From: Haliotis asinina
Lineage: Eukaryota; Mollusca; Gastropoda; Lepetellida; Haliotidae
Assembly: GCF_037392515.1 (NCBI RefSeq)
Contig: NC_090280.1
Span: 18,850,001 to 18,914,000 of the forward strand
Reading direction: 5' to 3'
DNA length: 64,000 bases
In this document: piece by piece, positions 1 to 12,087 of the stretch
How positions within the stretch are numbered: the first letter of the stretch is position 1
How the letters are laid out: each line of letters opens with the position of its first letter
The notes under the pieces: generated by a model
The model's database searches: none
Told to the model about the DNA's origin: nothing
Seen by the model: the letters and a program-made list of their open reading frames with translations, nothing else
Program-made: the position numbers and the translations under genes

Positions 1-84
1 TGATTTAGCTGGAATATTACTCAAGCAGTATTGAAAAATCAACCCTTGCAGAGTCATGTTGAGGTGCTGTATGTCTCATTGCAG

Positions 85-3000
85 CCTCAGATGTCAAGCC
101 TGTGCCTCTGGTGACCCACAGTGATGAGAAGGAATCAAGTGAGGAGGATGCTTCAAGTGAAACAAAGGGTCATGAACACAAGAAGACTCAGGCAGCCAAC
201 AAGCCATCCTTGGAGAATGTGTACCGTAACTACCTCAAGGGTGTCAAGAACGGATTTAAGAACGAGCATGAGTGGTACCTCAGTGCCCGCAAGTTCATGC
301 GCAAAGACCAACAGTCCAAGATCACCAAGGTACTTACCGTTTGTCCAAACCCATGAGGTTTTGGTTCGAGCTGGTCCTGCTGAATATTGCTTGTAGAAAA
401 CATAATAGTTTGGATTCTGAGTTAGATTATGTCTTCATCATCATTCTTTATCAGAGTCTTCATCATGGTGTTGTCTGTCATAAATGAAGGGCGTAGGGTA
501 GCCTAGTGGTTAATGTGTTCACTTGTCATGCTGAAAACCCGGGCTAGATTCCCCACATGGGTACAATGTGTGAATCCCATTTATAATGTCTTCTATGCGT
601 GTCCCCTGACAAGCCAATGCTTTAAACACCAGGCTCCTCCATTGCCCCCGTACAAGTAATAGGGATAGTGTGTTAGCCTACAGTTTAAAGCATTTGCTCA
701 TCACTCCTGAGACCCAGGTTTTATTCCCCATAGTGTGTGAAGCCCATTTCTGGCGTCTCCAAATGTGACAGGGTATTGTCAGTCACTCGTGACAAGAAAC
801 CTGGCACATTTTTAATACATCATGTATTTCCATTACCTCAGTTTTGATGTGTTTGTCCCCAGCTGATGAAGGAGTGGCAGGCAGCCCGTGAACATGTTGA
901 AGAGCTGAAGAAGACCGACACCAAGAGCGCTAAGACCCTCGGTCACGAGATCACAGAGGTACATTGTCCAGCTCAGTTCTTGTTTTGTAATGGGGGTGAC
1001 CAGATGTTAACATTATGGCTGGACATTCTTGAAAAGTAGAGACATAATGTGTATAATGCTATCATGTGGGACAAAACATTAGTGTACCTGTATGAGTGTA
1101 TGTGTTGTTATACCCTAGGTAATTACAGAGAGTCCAGCATCTGTCCATGTGTATTATTAGTTGCATGGTGTTTTGAAACGGTACACAGGACTGTAAGACC
1201 CTTGTAAATTCTGTATTTCCTGAGGCACCGTAAAGGTCTTACAGTCCCTTTCAAAACATCGGAATATCATAATGTAGCTTATCTTTAGACAACAATTTTC
1301 AACATTCCGCAGAATGAAACGCAAAATGTTTCGCCATGATAATTCCTGAACAGTCATTAAGGGAGATAATTCAGGATGGCTTAGTTTATGATTAAAATGA
1401 TCAGATGTTAGGTTTTCTTATACGAAAAGTGAAATACGTACACATTATTTTTTTATACATTTACTGGCACAAACAAATAAGAAATTATGGAAACAATTTT
1501 ATTCATAATGATACTCATAACTGCTCGCATCAAATTTTGAAGTGATCAGCTGTTTGGAAGCTACATTCAATCTAAGGTCAAGTTTGTTTGGGGTGTATGG
1601 TTCGTGCTCCCTGGCTCATCCACCTGCATGGTTCATGCTCCCTGGCACATCCACCTGCATGGTTCGTGCTCCCTGGCACATCCACCTGCATGGTTTCATA
1701 TGGCTAGGTTATTAACCAGTCAGAACTGGACAGACTGATCTTGAGTGTAATGAGGTTTGTTCTCCACTGGATATTACAGAGATTCCAGAGCCTGTACGAG
1801 TCTTATGAGCAACAGGATCTGGCTGAGAAGAAGCAGATTGTTGCCTTGCACCAGCAGCACATCCAGGGTGACCTCAACAAACGTAAGCGTGAGGCCATCG
1901 AGAAGTTCCAGAATGCCCTGCAGGAGGAGAAGAGGGATGTAAGTTGTTCGTCTTCACCAAACTTGTTCTGGACATCTTTCAGTAAGTTAAATATGAACAT
2001 GGAAAAGGTCATCAGCCAAATCATCCTTTATTTAGTACTTATATCTAAAAAAAACTGGTGGCCAGTGAATTTTGTATAGATAGTTGGTAAGCAAATCTAT
2101 GAATGTTTATTTGTGTCAGAGAAGTACCAACAGGACCCCTAATTATTGTCCAAAATTTTCGAAAAGTTTCTTTGCCATCATGGGTAGCCCAGGGACTCCC
2201 AGTGATTAAATTTATGGGTCCTTTCAGGCAGTACGATGGTCTTGTGAAGTAAGTGTAGACAACTGTACATTTTGATAATTTTTTGAAGCCAGTGATGAAT
2301 CATTGATCATACGTGTACCAGAGGATGAAATGATGCATGCAATTGATCTGAAGGAAACACTTAGTCATGGATGTGGTTTTGGTACAGTGATAAATATTGG
2401 GAGTCCCTCAAGACACAGTGGATTTTTTTTTTGCATTTCTCTTCATTTAAGCATTCTGGATGCACATTTGTGCATGATGTAAAGCGTTGTTATATCGTGT
2501 CAATAGTAGAAGCGTTTCCTTTAACAAAAGCATTATGTCAGTGTCCACTTCAGTGTGTGAAATATTTTTGGAATATTTTCTCACACGTTTCTGTGGATTT
2601 GTGATCTGTGTTGATGACATCAAACCATGTCCTTTCTTCCATGATTTAGCCCCACAAGATTTTGAGGTACCTGCGTGCATATTTCCGTGCTGAGGAAAAA
2701 GACAAGATGCACACCGTCAATCATTACCAGCACGTCAAGTACACTGAGCCCGCTGAACTCAAACGCATCAGGCCGCACTACAAGGAACACATCAAACTGA
2801 TTGATGAGAGACTCAACCAGACACTCGGAATGCTTTCCAGATACCCAGACGTCGAGGAGGTTGTCAAGCCTGAGATCTGTGAGTTGGGGGTCTGAGATAA
2901 TACAATTAAATTTGAGATCTGTGAGTTAGGGTCTGACATAGTAAAATTAATCTGTGAGTGATGTGTGAGATCTGTGAGTTGGCGATCTGAGGTAGTAAGG

Positions 3001-5745
3001 TTAAATTTGAAATCTGGGAGTTGGGGTCTTGAGATAATAAAGTTAAATTTGAGATCTGTGAGTTATGGCATGTTATGCGTAGCAGGAGTGGGTAGGAGAG
3101 ATAGGCAAAGATAGTTTTGATATGTGGTGAATTATTTGTGAAATGGTCAACAGATTTGCTATGTCTACTTTGTCAGTGATTGTAACTTTTTATATCTTTG
3201 TATTACAGTAAAGTTTGCCCTGAGATACAGAGCCGTTGATGCCAGTGCCAAGAACGTTATCCTCAATGACAATGCTCAGCCCCAGCAAAGTGCTGATGAC
3301 TACAACTACAATGACCAGGGTATGGGGAAATATAGCATTTAACTCTGATAGAGGGGATTAGGCCCTGTGGTCTAAGGTGATAAAATCATGTAAACAAAGT
3401 GACATTCATTCAGTAGACAGCATGCCAGGCAAATTGCTGTCAGTTGTAGAATTTGTAAAGCATGTAAACCAACACCCTGGCATCGGCAGATATTTTCCGT
3501 TTTTACAGTATGTATCTAGTGTGCGGAAGTTATTTCCTCCACTTTATGAAACCAGATCTTGAGTATTGACCAGATCTTGTTGACCAGCCAGTTTTAAGCG
3601 ACCTGTGAAGGTCCAGGGTATAATAGGTCTTCAGCAACTCATGCTTGCCATAAAAAATCACTATTCTTGTAGGCGACTAATGGGATCAGGTGGTCAGGCT
3701 TGCTGACTTGGTGGACATGTCATTGGTTCACAGTTGTGCAGATTGATGCTCATGCTGTGGATCACTGGATTGTCTGGTCCAGACTTGATTATTTAGAGAC
3801 GGATGCCATATAGCTGGAATATTGCTGAGTGCTGTGTAAAACTAAACTCACTCAATTGTTTTGAGCAGATATGTGACATAGAATCTGATTTACCAGTAGA
3901 CGGGACATAATTCCTCATAGTCTGTCATTACTTTGAGCAAACTAACCTGGTCCACAGTCGCTGTAGAAGTCTTGCAGTAAACAGACACTAGCCTGTGCCT
4001 AGTAAAAATCCAGTTGGGCTAGTAAATCTCGAGTCAAGCCTAACTGGCTGGTGAATTTTCATGGGTTCACCTTATAAGCATATCACTTTCACCGACTTGT
4101 TAAGTTATTATACACTTTTGAATCATGAAAGATAATGGACTGACGAAAATGTTAATCATATTTGTTACACTCCTACACTGGGTATAACAAGACCTAGTTG
4201 GAGGTCGTGTCAGGTAACCTGCACTTAGTCTGGTCATATTAGCAGTTTAATGATGAAATCCGAGTCTACTTTCAAGTTTGGGACTGGTGAATTCTGTGGT
4301 GGACTAGTGCTCTTTAAGCATATAGCTATATAGCTAGCCTGTCTGGCTCATAACATTTGGAAACTTTTGCACACTGATACACAGAAAGTTAAACAAACAT
4401 TTACAACTTAAACCAACTCAAAATGATACAAGTTCCATTCTTTGAAACTTGCCTGATTATGAACAACCTGATCACTTTCGTTAACCTGACCTTATTTGTT
4501 TCCAAGATGACAACAAGAGCTCTAGCGAGGAGAAGATGGATGAAACCCACGAGGATGAACATGCATATGAGCACAATGACCACTTTGTTGCCCACGTTGT
4601 GAATGAAGGCATGCATGTCGATGACCGAGTAAGTTATTGATTTTATAGACATAGTTCTTGAGTAGCTCTGAAACCTTGTCAAGTGGAGTTAAATGTTACT
4701 TTATAAGAAGTGGGTGTCTGATTCACCCCCCTCCTAACCCCTGTCCAACAGATATTCACACCAGCCTGTCTTCCTGTACCTGGCAGCTTTCCTCCCTTTG
4801 TGGACCACCCTCTTTCCCCATCTCTCACCACCATCTGTCCCCATCTTCTCCCAATCCCTCACCACCATCTGTCCCCATCCCTCACTGCTGTCTCTCTCTG
4901 CCACCCTGATCTTGAAGACATTTACATTTGTTTCAAATGTGCCATTTGTGTGGCTCAAACTTGCATTCTCCTCCATAGAATGGTTGAAGGGAGGTAACTG
5001 AGAATAGGTTGTGAGTCTTCTCCCTTTTTGACTCTACAGTGCATCCTTATACAGATCTGATCTTCAGTTAACTGCAAGGATTGGGAAAAGGAACTTTGAC
5101 AATGGGCCATTTTCAGGATTGTTAGCCATTTCCTGAATATTGAATGGGCACCTGCCCTTGTAACGATAGTAAACTTCCAAATTATAATAGGCCATATATA
5201 TCATTCTAATGTGCAAAATGACCCATGGCTCCTGCCTTTCCCAATTCCTGTAACTGTCAATAGGTTTAAACTGTATTCTGCTGAGGACTGGCACACAATA
5301 TCCCCTAGAAATGTTTCTGATCTCTGACTATTTCTTGTTCAATTACCAAGTTAAGAAATTTTTTTGGCAGACATGCATCGTTATGTGCTGAATACTGAGC
5401 ACACAGGATCAGAAAAATAGCCGTTACAAATGTTAGTGCTCCCACTTACTCACTGTAACAATGCTCTTCTGCTTTCAGTCTGTACAGGAAGTGGCCATTC
5501 ATGGAGTGTCCAACCAGGTTGGAAGTACATTTGGCATTGCTATCGGCAGTGTGGCCGTCTTCGTCATCATCGTTGTCGCCATTGTTATGCTGAGGAGGAG
5601 GAACCATCGCCAACCTGTAACCCACGGTTACGTAGAGGTGGACCCGGCAGCATCACCAGAAGAGCGCCATGTTGCAAATATGCAAATGAATGGGTATGAA
5701 AACCCCACTTACAGATACTTTGAAATGTCGCAGACGTCACAATGA
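85..5745 (+). CDS. APP: Amyloid precursor protein (APP/APPL) homologue, C-terminal seven coding exons (5' part outside window)
   Basis: Type I membrane protein of the APP family, a cell-surface adhesion and trafficking protein cleaved by secretases. Exons read from GT/AG sites and phase: 85-329, 863-958, 1780-1938, 2650-2878, 3209-3319, 4507-4628, 5479-5745 (408 residues, stop TGA 5743-5745). The first five cover the E2 helical domain (LMKEWQAAREHVEELKK, ILRYLRAYFRAEEKDK, LKFALRYRAVDASAKN). The sixth is an acidic linker rich in E, D and H. The last holds a juxtamembrane stretch, a membrane span (FGIAIGSVAVFVIIVVAIVM), an RRR stop-transfer signal, then VTHGYVEVDPAASPEERHV and the endocytic motif GYENPTYRYFE, nearly identical to vertebrate APP. 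No vertebrate-like amyloid-beta segment is seen, as expected for protostome APPL. The signal peptide and E1 domain must lie upstream of base 1. The coordinates include introns. Confidence 0.96.
489..775 (+). repeat. Two tandem tRNA-derived SINE copies in an APP intron
   Basis: The first copy (489 to about 610) opens with GGGTAGCCTAGTGGTTAA, the A-box region, and has a decayed B box followed by CCCCACATGGGTACAATGTG. The second (about 660-775) is more diverged but keeps GTGTGAAGCCCATTTCTGG. The same head-body order recurs at 18.0, 24.7, 54.5, 56.6 and 59.5 kb. Confidence 0.75.
1597..1690 (+). repeat. 31-bp minisatellite, 3 copies, APP intron
   Basis: Three consecutive near-identical 31-bp units beginning ATGGTTCGTGCTCCCTGG and ending CATCCACCTGC lie just upstream of the 1780 exon. 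They differ at two or three bases (GGCTCATCC/GGCACATCC; TTCGTG/TTCATG). Confidence 0.85.
2872..3070 (+). repeat. ~43-bp tandem repeat spanning an APP splice donor
   Basis: Four to five degenerate units carry GAGATCTGTGAGTTGGGG, a TCTGAGATAATA-like middle and AAATT. The first unit straddles the end of the exon at 2878, so its GAGATCT|GTGAGT is the real splice donor. Later units repeat that donor-like string at about 2912, 2965 and 3050. Confidence 0.85.
3599..3856 (+). repeat. Long (non-tRNA-headed) gastropod SINE, near full length, APP intron
   Basis: Ordered blocks: CCTGTGAAGGTCCAGGG, a TAGGTCTTCAGCAACTCATG block, GGGATCAGGTGGTCAGG, GATTGATGCTCATGCTG, CTGGATTGTCTGGTCCAG, then the 3' tail ATAGCTGGAATATTGCTGAG and AAACTAAACTCACTC. 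The same order is found in sense or antisense at 8.5, 14.6, 15.3, 17.3, 56.1 and 60.3 kb. A piece of the same tail (AGCTGGAATATTAC) lies at the very start of the window. Confidence 0.8.
4728..4910 (+). repeat. Polypyrimidine tract with short tandem repeats in an APP intron
   Basis: C/T-rich tract in which TCACCACCATCTGTCCCC and CCAATCCCTCACC-type blocks recur about every 36 bp. Open frames on both strands here are composition artefacts. Confidence 0.6.
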
Positions 5746-8305
5746 AAGTAGTGCAAGTTGTGCTTGAGTACAGATATGTATGGGCGGCGGCTTCTCAAAA
5801 CACAAGTAAACAGCTGCGAATATCATGACCAGCAAACTACTAGTCTTCAGTTAGAGCCAGACCTGTTGTTCCTTGCAACTGCCTTCCTGCCATCACAAAA
5901 CTGCTGCCGCCCAAATGTGATTGCTAAGCGTTCGTGACTGAATCAAATCGAGAAGTGTTGTGCAGCTTACAAAACAACCTGTAGTTTTAAGTCACAGGAA
6001 GACTTTGTGTTCAGTTTAATGAGACTTGATTAGGGCTCGTTTCCGTGTTAGTGACTCAGTTCTATGATGTTTTACAATGACATTTTATTCCACAGTAATG
6101 GAAATAGTATCCTACAAAATATAGCATACAGTTTATCTAATCGTAGGATTGATGCTGGTGTTTTTATCAGATTAGTGGCACTAACAGCATTTAAGTTAAG
6201 TCGATTCCTAAAGCCATGTTAAAATAATTGGATGTCTGTACAGTGGATGTGTCCTATGTATCTCCACTTTTGAATAACAGCTTTTTTAAGTGTATTATTT
6301 GTTTGACAGATTATTATCGTAGATCATTATATGACAGTTTTAGATCCTTGTGATGATATCAGTTATTGTACTTGTTATCATACTTGCTTATTTTAATGCC
6401 ATTCTTGTATAGTGTTCAATATTTTGTATATTGCCGAAGTGTGTACCCAGATGGTGGAGTTTGAGCTTGGTAGATTCCTTCCTTTTAACAGAACAGTTGT
6501 GCAAAGTAATTGTCTTGTACACAGATTTTTGATATTGAGCAATATATGTGTGTCCTTTGCTTCTGTGACGTAGGTCATGGAGAAATATTCATTGATGAGT
6601 TAGGCAAGGTAGATGCTGTTATTGTGTTGTGATGTCTGAAGTAGAAATTTCCGTAACAGACAACCTCGACCAAGACTTCGTGATAAATTGTGTGAAGAGT
6701 ACTTCGTAGTTTCCAACCAGTTACACACATTCACTAAAAGGTAGTGCTAAGGAAGACTTAACTGTTTTTGACTCTGTGTGACAACTGATATATAATCCAA
6801 AATTTCATTTCCCATTGTATTTGGTCGTGGTGTCGGAGCAGTCCAACTATACTCAAAGTGTTGTGTGTTGGTCTTGGTGATCTTATTGTAGTAGTTCTTC
6901 GACACTGTGTACAGTTGACATCTATCACTATTGCCCAGCCTAGAAATTAACATGTTCGCCTATTTGGATTCACAGTCGCTTGTCCAAATCATTATTCATC
7001 ACTATGGGAATACTGTCTTTTTAGCATTTGCAAGAAAATATTTTCAAATTTTGGCAAAAATTGAATAAAGTGGAGGAATTTCATTGGTATATACATATGC
7101 CTTCCTTCTTATAAGATCCAAGAATTTTGGATTGAGAGTTTAAATTGACAGTATTTTTTCAACTTAACTGCTGCAGGCTAGAATATAAACATTTATGTGT
7201 GTCACATGTGTGACACGTAATCATTCACAGATATGTGATTGTGTTATATTATGTTGTATCACGTTTCAAGTGGATATTGTTCTCATTGGTTGTGTGGTCC
7301 CTGTCAAGCCTTTGTTTGTGCATGGAAGAGGGACTCAGACAAGCTATTGGTTTAAGAAATAGTCTGACACCAAAGTATGCAAATAAATTGTCGTCAAAGT
7401 CTGTATTCAGAGAAGAATTAATTAATCAGGAAAGTCTAAGAATGTCTCTTTTGGATATTAGTTTCAAAATCAAAAACTCTACAGGTAATTTCCCATTCAC
7501 CTTCAAAACTGAACTGGAATTGAATATGTTTCTTATTTTAATACTTAATAAATTCATTTCAAGGAGGTTGTCAAGTGTTAATTGCTCTCAGTTTCAGGGA
7601 CCAAGTCCATATTCAGATTTGTAGATCAGTTCATGTAAACTCTTGCCTGCAGGTCAGAGAAAAATAAGATTATGTGTGGGTAAGTGATTATCATGAATAT
7701 ATGACAGGGCAAGTGTTTGGGTGAACTGCATGGTCGAGGAGTGTCCCCTTTCCTACCTACACCTGCTAAACGTGCAAGTACATTTTATTTGACAAGAGTG
7801 GCTGCTGCTCTCGAGCTCATTCTATTACAGCAGGTGCCCCTTGTAATGGGGGTCGTGTCAATAGTTCAATTGTCATTTTGTAAATGAAGTAGGGTTGAAA
7901 AATCTTGAACATCATAGGAATGAGATGCACTCTTGTGATGTACCAAGATCAGTCAGGTTACTTTTAATTTTGAAATGATGACAACTTGAGATACGGTCCC
8001 TACAATTTCGACATTCCAATAAATCTCTCTGCCTGTGGACAATCCCACCGACTTCCAGCCCTGTTTCAGGAATCAAATGCTGAGATTAACTTTCAAGGAC
8101 ACATTAATGGTAGGGACAGTGTGTATATTTGTCCAGGCAGTCGAGGGAAACAGCCATTCCATTCTAACGTGTTGATAATTGGTACTAATTTATGTATACC
8201 TTCTATGGCAACATTTTGTATACACAACATTTAGTCTTTCCATTCATATTTAGTCTGCTTGTGTACAGTGTCTTCTTTAAATAAACACATTTCCACAAGT
8301 CTTTG
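5746..8305 (+). other. Probable 3' UTR of the APP gene
   Basis: AT-rich DNA after the APP stop with no convincing coding frame. AATAAA poly(A) signals lie at 7064-7069 and 8280-8285; either could end the transcript, so the 3' end could be near 7085 or 8305. A 129-codon open frame at 7235-7624 is low-complexity AT-rich sequence and is not called. The UTR limits are inference without transcript data. Confidence 0.5.
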
Positions 8306-8489
8306 TTTTTGGTCTTTGTGAGTCAGAGTGAATGCATCTGAAAATCCTTTGAAATCATTATGATCTACATTGTAAACAGTCGAGTCCAACCTAATGGTTG
8401 ATGTTATGACACACTAACACTCTTCTCAAGCATGATATTACACTAATGCATAAGGCACTGAAGTACAGGTCACCTGCAGAGTGATAACC

Positions 8490-8666
8490 TCATAGTATCG
8501 TACCTGTGAAGATCCAGGTGAGAAATGGTCTTCAATCACCTAACAGGAGTCAGCTTAAGGATTGGGTGGTGAGACTTTATAACTTGACCAAATGCAGTGA
8601 GTGATGGTCATGCTGTGTATCACTGTATTGTCTGGTCCAGACTCAATTATTATCCACCTGGCATGT
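8490..8666 (+). repeat. Long SINE, 5' part of a copy split by the 8.67-10.38 kb element
   Basis: CCTGTGAAGATCCAGG, GGTCATGCTGTGTATCAC, TTGTCTGGTCCAGACTC and AATTATT follow the SINE order and then stop at CACCTGGCATG. The missing tail (TTTACTAACTGGCATG, AAGCTGGAATATTGCCC) resumes at about 10387 and runs to about 10440. Confidence 0.7.
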
Positions 8667-10386
8667 AATGCGGGGGGGATATAGTCGACACCTTGTCTGT
8701 CCGTCTGTAATCATTTTGTTTCCGCAGCATAACTCAAAAATCGTTCAATATTTTTAGACCAAACTTGATAGATATAATACTCTCAGCCTATGGTTGTGCC
8801 TTTTACTATTTACAGATTTTTGGCATTTATATTTTTTTTGTTTTTCCATGGAACATTTTGGTGGTAGTCTTATGGTGGGGTGGGCTTCGTTTCCGAAGCA
8901 GAACTAACTCAAAAACCGTTCAATATTTTTCTGCAAGACTTGGTAGATATATCAGTCGGAACCTAAACTGGTGCCCTTTGCTATGTACAGGTTTTTATGA
9001 GTTATTATTTTCTCAGTTTCCATGGAAATATTTCAGACATAGTCTTAAAAGTGAGAGGTGTGTTTCGTTTCCGGAGCAGAACTCAAAAACCTTTCAATAT
9101 TTTTCCGCAAAACTTGGCAGATCTATGAGGCAGACATCAGCGTGGTGCCTTTTGCTGTGTACAGGTTTTTGTGATTTATATTTTCTCAGTTTCTTTGGAA
9201 ACGTTTCGGACTAAGTCTCAAAATGGAGGGATGGGCTTCGTTTCCTGAGCAGAACTCAAAAACCATTCAATATTTTTATGCAGTACTTGGTAGATATATC
9301 AATCTGAACATATAGTGGTGAATTTTGCTGTGTACAGGTTTTTATGAGTTATTATTTTCTCGGTTTCCATGGAAATGTTTCAGGCATAGTCTCAAAAGTG
9401 AGAGGTGTGTTTCGTTTCTGGAGCAGAACTCCAAAACGGTTGAAGAATTTTCTGCAAAACTTCGTAGATATATCAGTCAGAACCTGAAGTGGTGCTTTTT
9501 ACTATTTACAGGTTTTAGTGACTTATTTTTTTCTTGGGTTTCCATGGAAATGTTTTGGACTTAGTCTCAAAATAGAGGGATGGGCTTCGTTTCCAGAGCA
9601 GAACTCAAAAACCATTCAATATTTTTCTGCAAAACTTGGTAGATATATCAATCGGAACCTAAGGTGGTGTGTTTTCCTATTTCCAGGTTTTAGTGGTTTA
9701 TTATTTTCTCAGGTTCCATGGAAACAATTTTGACCTAGTCTGAAAAGTGAGAGGTGTGTTTCGTTTCCAGAGCAGAACTCAAAAACTTCTGAATATCTGT
9801 TGGTAAAACTTTGCAGATATGTGTGGCAGACCCCAAAGTGGTGCCTTTTGCTATGTAAAGGTTTTTGTGATTCATTATTTCTCGGTTTCCATGGAAACAT
9901 TTCAGACTTAGTCTCAAAATGGAGGGATGGGCTTCGTTTCCAGAGCAGAACTCAAAAACCATTCAATATTTTTCGGCAACACTTGGTAGATATATCAATC
10001 AAAAAGATATATCAAAAGATATATCAGATATATCAAACCTGTAGTGGTGCCTTTTGCTATGTACAGGATCTTGTGATTTATTATTTTCTCAGTTTCCATG
10101 GAAACGTTTTGGACCTAGTCTGAAAAGTGAGAGGTGTGTTTCGTTTTTAGAGCAGAACTCAAAAACTTCTGAATATCTGTTGGTAAAACTTGGCAGATAT
10201 GTGTTGCAGACCCCAAAGTGGCGCCATTAAGTTTTTGTAAGGTTTTTGTGATGTATTATTTTCTCGGTTTCCATAGAAACAATTCAAACTTAGTCTTATG
10301 AAAAAAACAATGAGTAACTGTCAGATGATGTGTCCTTTCAAACGTGTAGGGGCAGGGGGGATATGTCATCTTCTGATGACTCTTGT
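8667..10386 (+). mobile_element. 1.7-kb element of ~172-bp tandem units, inserted in a SINE
   Basis: About nine tandem units of ~172 bp share AACTCAAAAACCATTCAATA, TTGGTAGATATATCAATC, GTGGTGCCTTTTGCTATG and TTTCCATGGAAA. Two unit subtypes alternate: one with GAGAGGTGTGTTTCGTTTCC (near 9053, 9402, 9748, 10130), one with GGAGGGATGGGCTTCGTTTC (near 9224, 9576, 9921), giving a dimeric period near 348 bp. Unique ends flank the array: GGGGGGGATATAGTCGAC at 8672 and GGGGGGATATGTCATC near 10356. The host SINE repeats a ~10-bp string on both sides (ACCTGGCATG / AACTGGCATG), a likely target-site duplication. Family not recognised. Open frames crossing the units are fragmentary and not called. Confidence 0.65.
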
Positions 10387-10445
10387 TTACTAACTGGCAT
10401 GATTAAGCTGGAATATTGCCCAGTGTGGTGTAAAGAACAAATGAA
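10387..10445 (+). repeat. Long SINE, 3' tail part of the split copy
   Basis: TTTACTAACTGGCATG and AGCTGGAATATTGCCC, then GTGTGGTGTAAAGAAC, match the tail that follows the SINE body ending at 8666. Confidence 0.65.
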
Positions 10446-10507
10446 AGCACACGCAAACTAACCAGCTGATACCATTTGGTCCAGAGGGAAGTGTGAGAGG
10501 GGCAGAG

Positions 10508-10575
10508 TGAATGAATGAGTTTAGTTTATACCACACTCAACAATATTCCAGCTGTGTGTAAGCACTGTACAGAGA
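10508..10575 (-). repeat. Long-SINE tail fragment, antisense
   Basis: GAATGAGTTTAGTTTATACC and CTCAACAATATTCCAGCTG are the reverse complement of the shared SINE 3' tail. The rest of the element is absent. Confidence 0.65.
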
Positions 10576-12087
10576 ACTTGAACTTTACAAGTCGACTTTC
10601 CTCAACTGAATTATATTGCCCATCATTGGGACGCTGCATATACAATATACTTGAACAATAGGAACCTGTATCCTAATGGTAAAAGAGGTTGGGGTGGCCT
10701 GACCCTTGGAAACATTTGACTGGTGGTGACCAGCCTTACCCACAATGCAGCATCCAGGTAGACCAATGGTTCACACATCATGGATTTGATCAATACTTTA
10801 ATACCTTCTCTCTGATTCCTAGATGTTACATGTTACGAGGCCCAGCAACAATTTTCAGTCATCAGCCCTGCGGTCTTTCTTGGATATTTTTTTAGTTTCA
10901 CACACTGGTGTTCCCAACCATGACATTGCTGGAAAATTGCTAAAGGCAGCCTTAAACCAACGTCACTTTCTCTCTACCCTCAATGTGTGTTCATTAAGAT
11001 TATCATTATGATTACTGCCAGGAAATCATACATAAGCTAGCATACATTCGTCTCCACAATCTTACCAGTTAACCACGTTTATTCAACAATATATCAAAGG
11101 TATCAAAAACGGATTGGCAAAGTAAGTTGTATTTATTTAATTTGCATAGATCTACTTTACTATTTTTTAAATTTATTTTTCTTCATTAAAAAACATGAGA
11201 CGGCTGCAGAAGTTGCAGCACTGACACCAACAGAATTCATATGGTATTTTTACACAAATCATACATCCCATTATCATGTAATATTAATGCTCACAGTACT
11301 TACCTTGATACTTAAGCACTGCACATGATTGTTTGTAATCATGGGATAAGTAAGTGATGCAGGATGAGTGAGAGGTGGAGAGGATACATGGGATTTGAAT
11401 ACTTCCTTATATGTCATCTAAAAAAATATCCTCAACAAAAAATGTTAATTCACTTCAGATTATATGGTGCCTGATTGTTGACATCAAACTGCATAACATG
11501 TATACTTATATGTATATGATTTCAATTGTCCACTTTGTGCACCAAAGGATTTGTTTTATGTCATCTCCAAATGTCATCTGAATGTATGTGATACTTTGAG
11601 TAGGCTAAAGACAGATTGATTAGCTTTTGATTTATATCTTGTGAATGTGAACTATATACTTACATGTACATTCCTAGATCTTGAAGTACTTGTGATTAAA
11701 AACATTTTCATGGTTGAGAGTGGCACATAGATATTATTATTCTTGCTTGCAATACATACTATTGAATGAAACGCCATGTTCGTACAGTATTGATATATTT
11801 TGTTGATGTCTGTATAGACATGATAGAAAAACATTAGTTTTAATCAGTGTCATCAAAGAACAAAATGCCAATGGTGACACTGTATATTTCATCAAAACTG
11901 GTCTATATATTTGGGTGGTTTTAGAGTTGAAACTGTAAGGAAGTACTTATGATTGGTTTCTATTTCACTTGTATATACATGTTTTATGATGAAAAAAATA
12001 TGTTCATCTACCTTTAAGTATCAATATGTATTCATATCAATCAAGCCACTACAAAACAAAACATTTTAACTTTAGACATACTCAAAG
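10576..12087. other. Intergenic, nothing recognised
   Basis: AT-rich sequence. Open frames at 10689-11011 are short, lack splice context and resemble no family I know. No repeat arrays or inverted repeats stand out. Confidence 0.5.

Noticed and set aside
4734-5001. Overlapping frames on both strands in the polypyrimidine tract
   Set aside because: Composition artefacts within an APP intron.
7235-7624. 129-codon frame with a hydrophobic start
   Set aside because: It lies in the AT-rich APP 3' UTR, is low in complexity, has no homology and no splice or start context of note.
8765-10123. Chain of open frames with repeated peptide blocks (NSKTIQYFSAKLGRYI)
   Set aside because: They follow the ~172-bp DNA tandem units; frames change between units and end at random, so they look like products of the repeat, not a gene.
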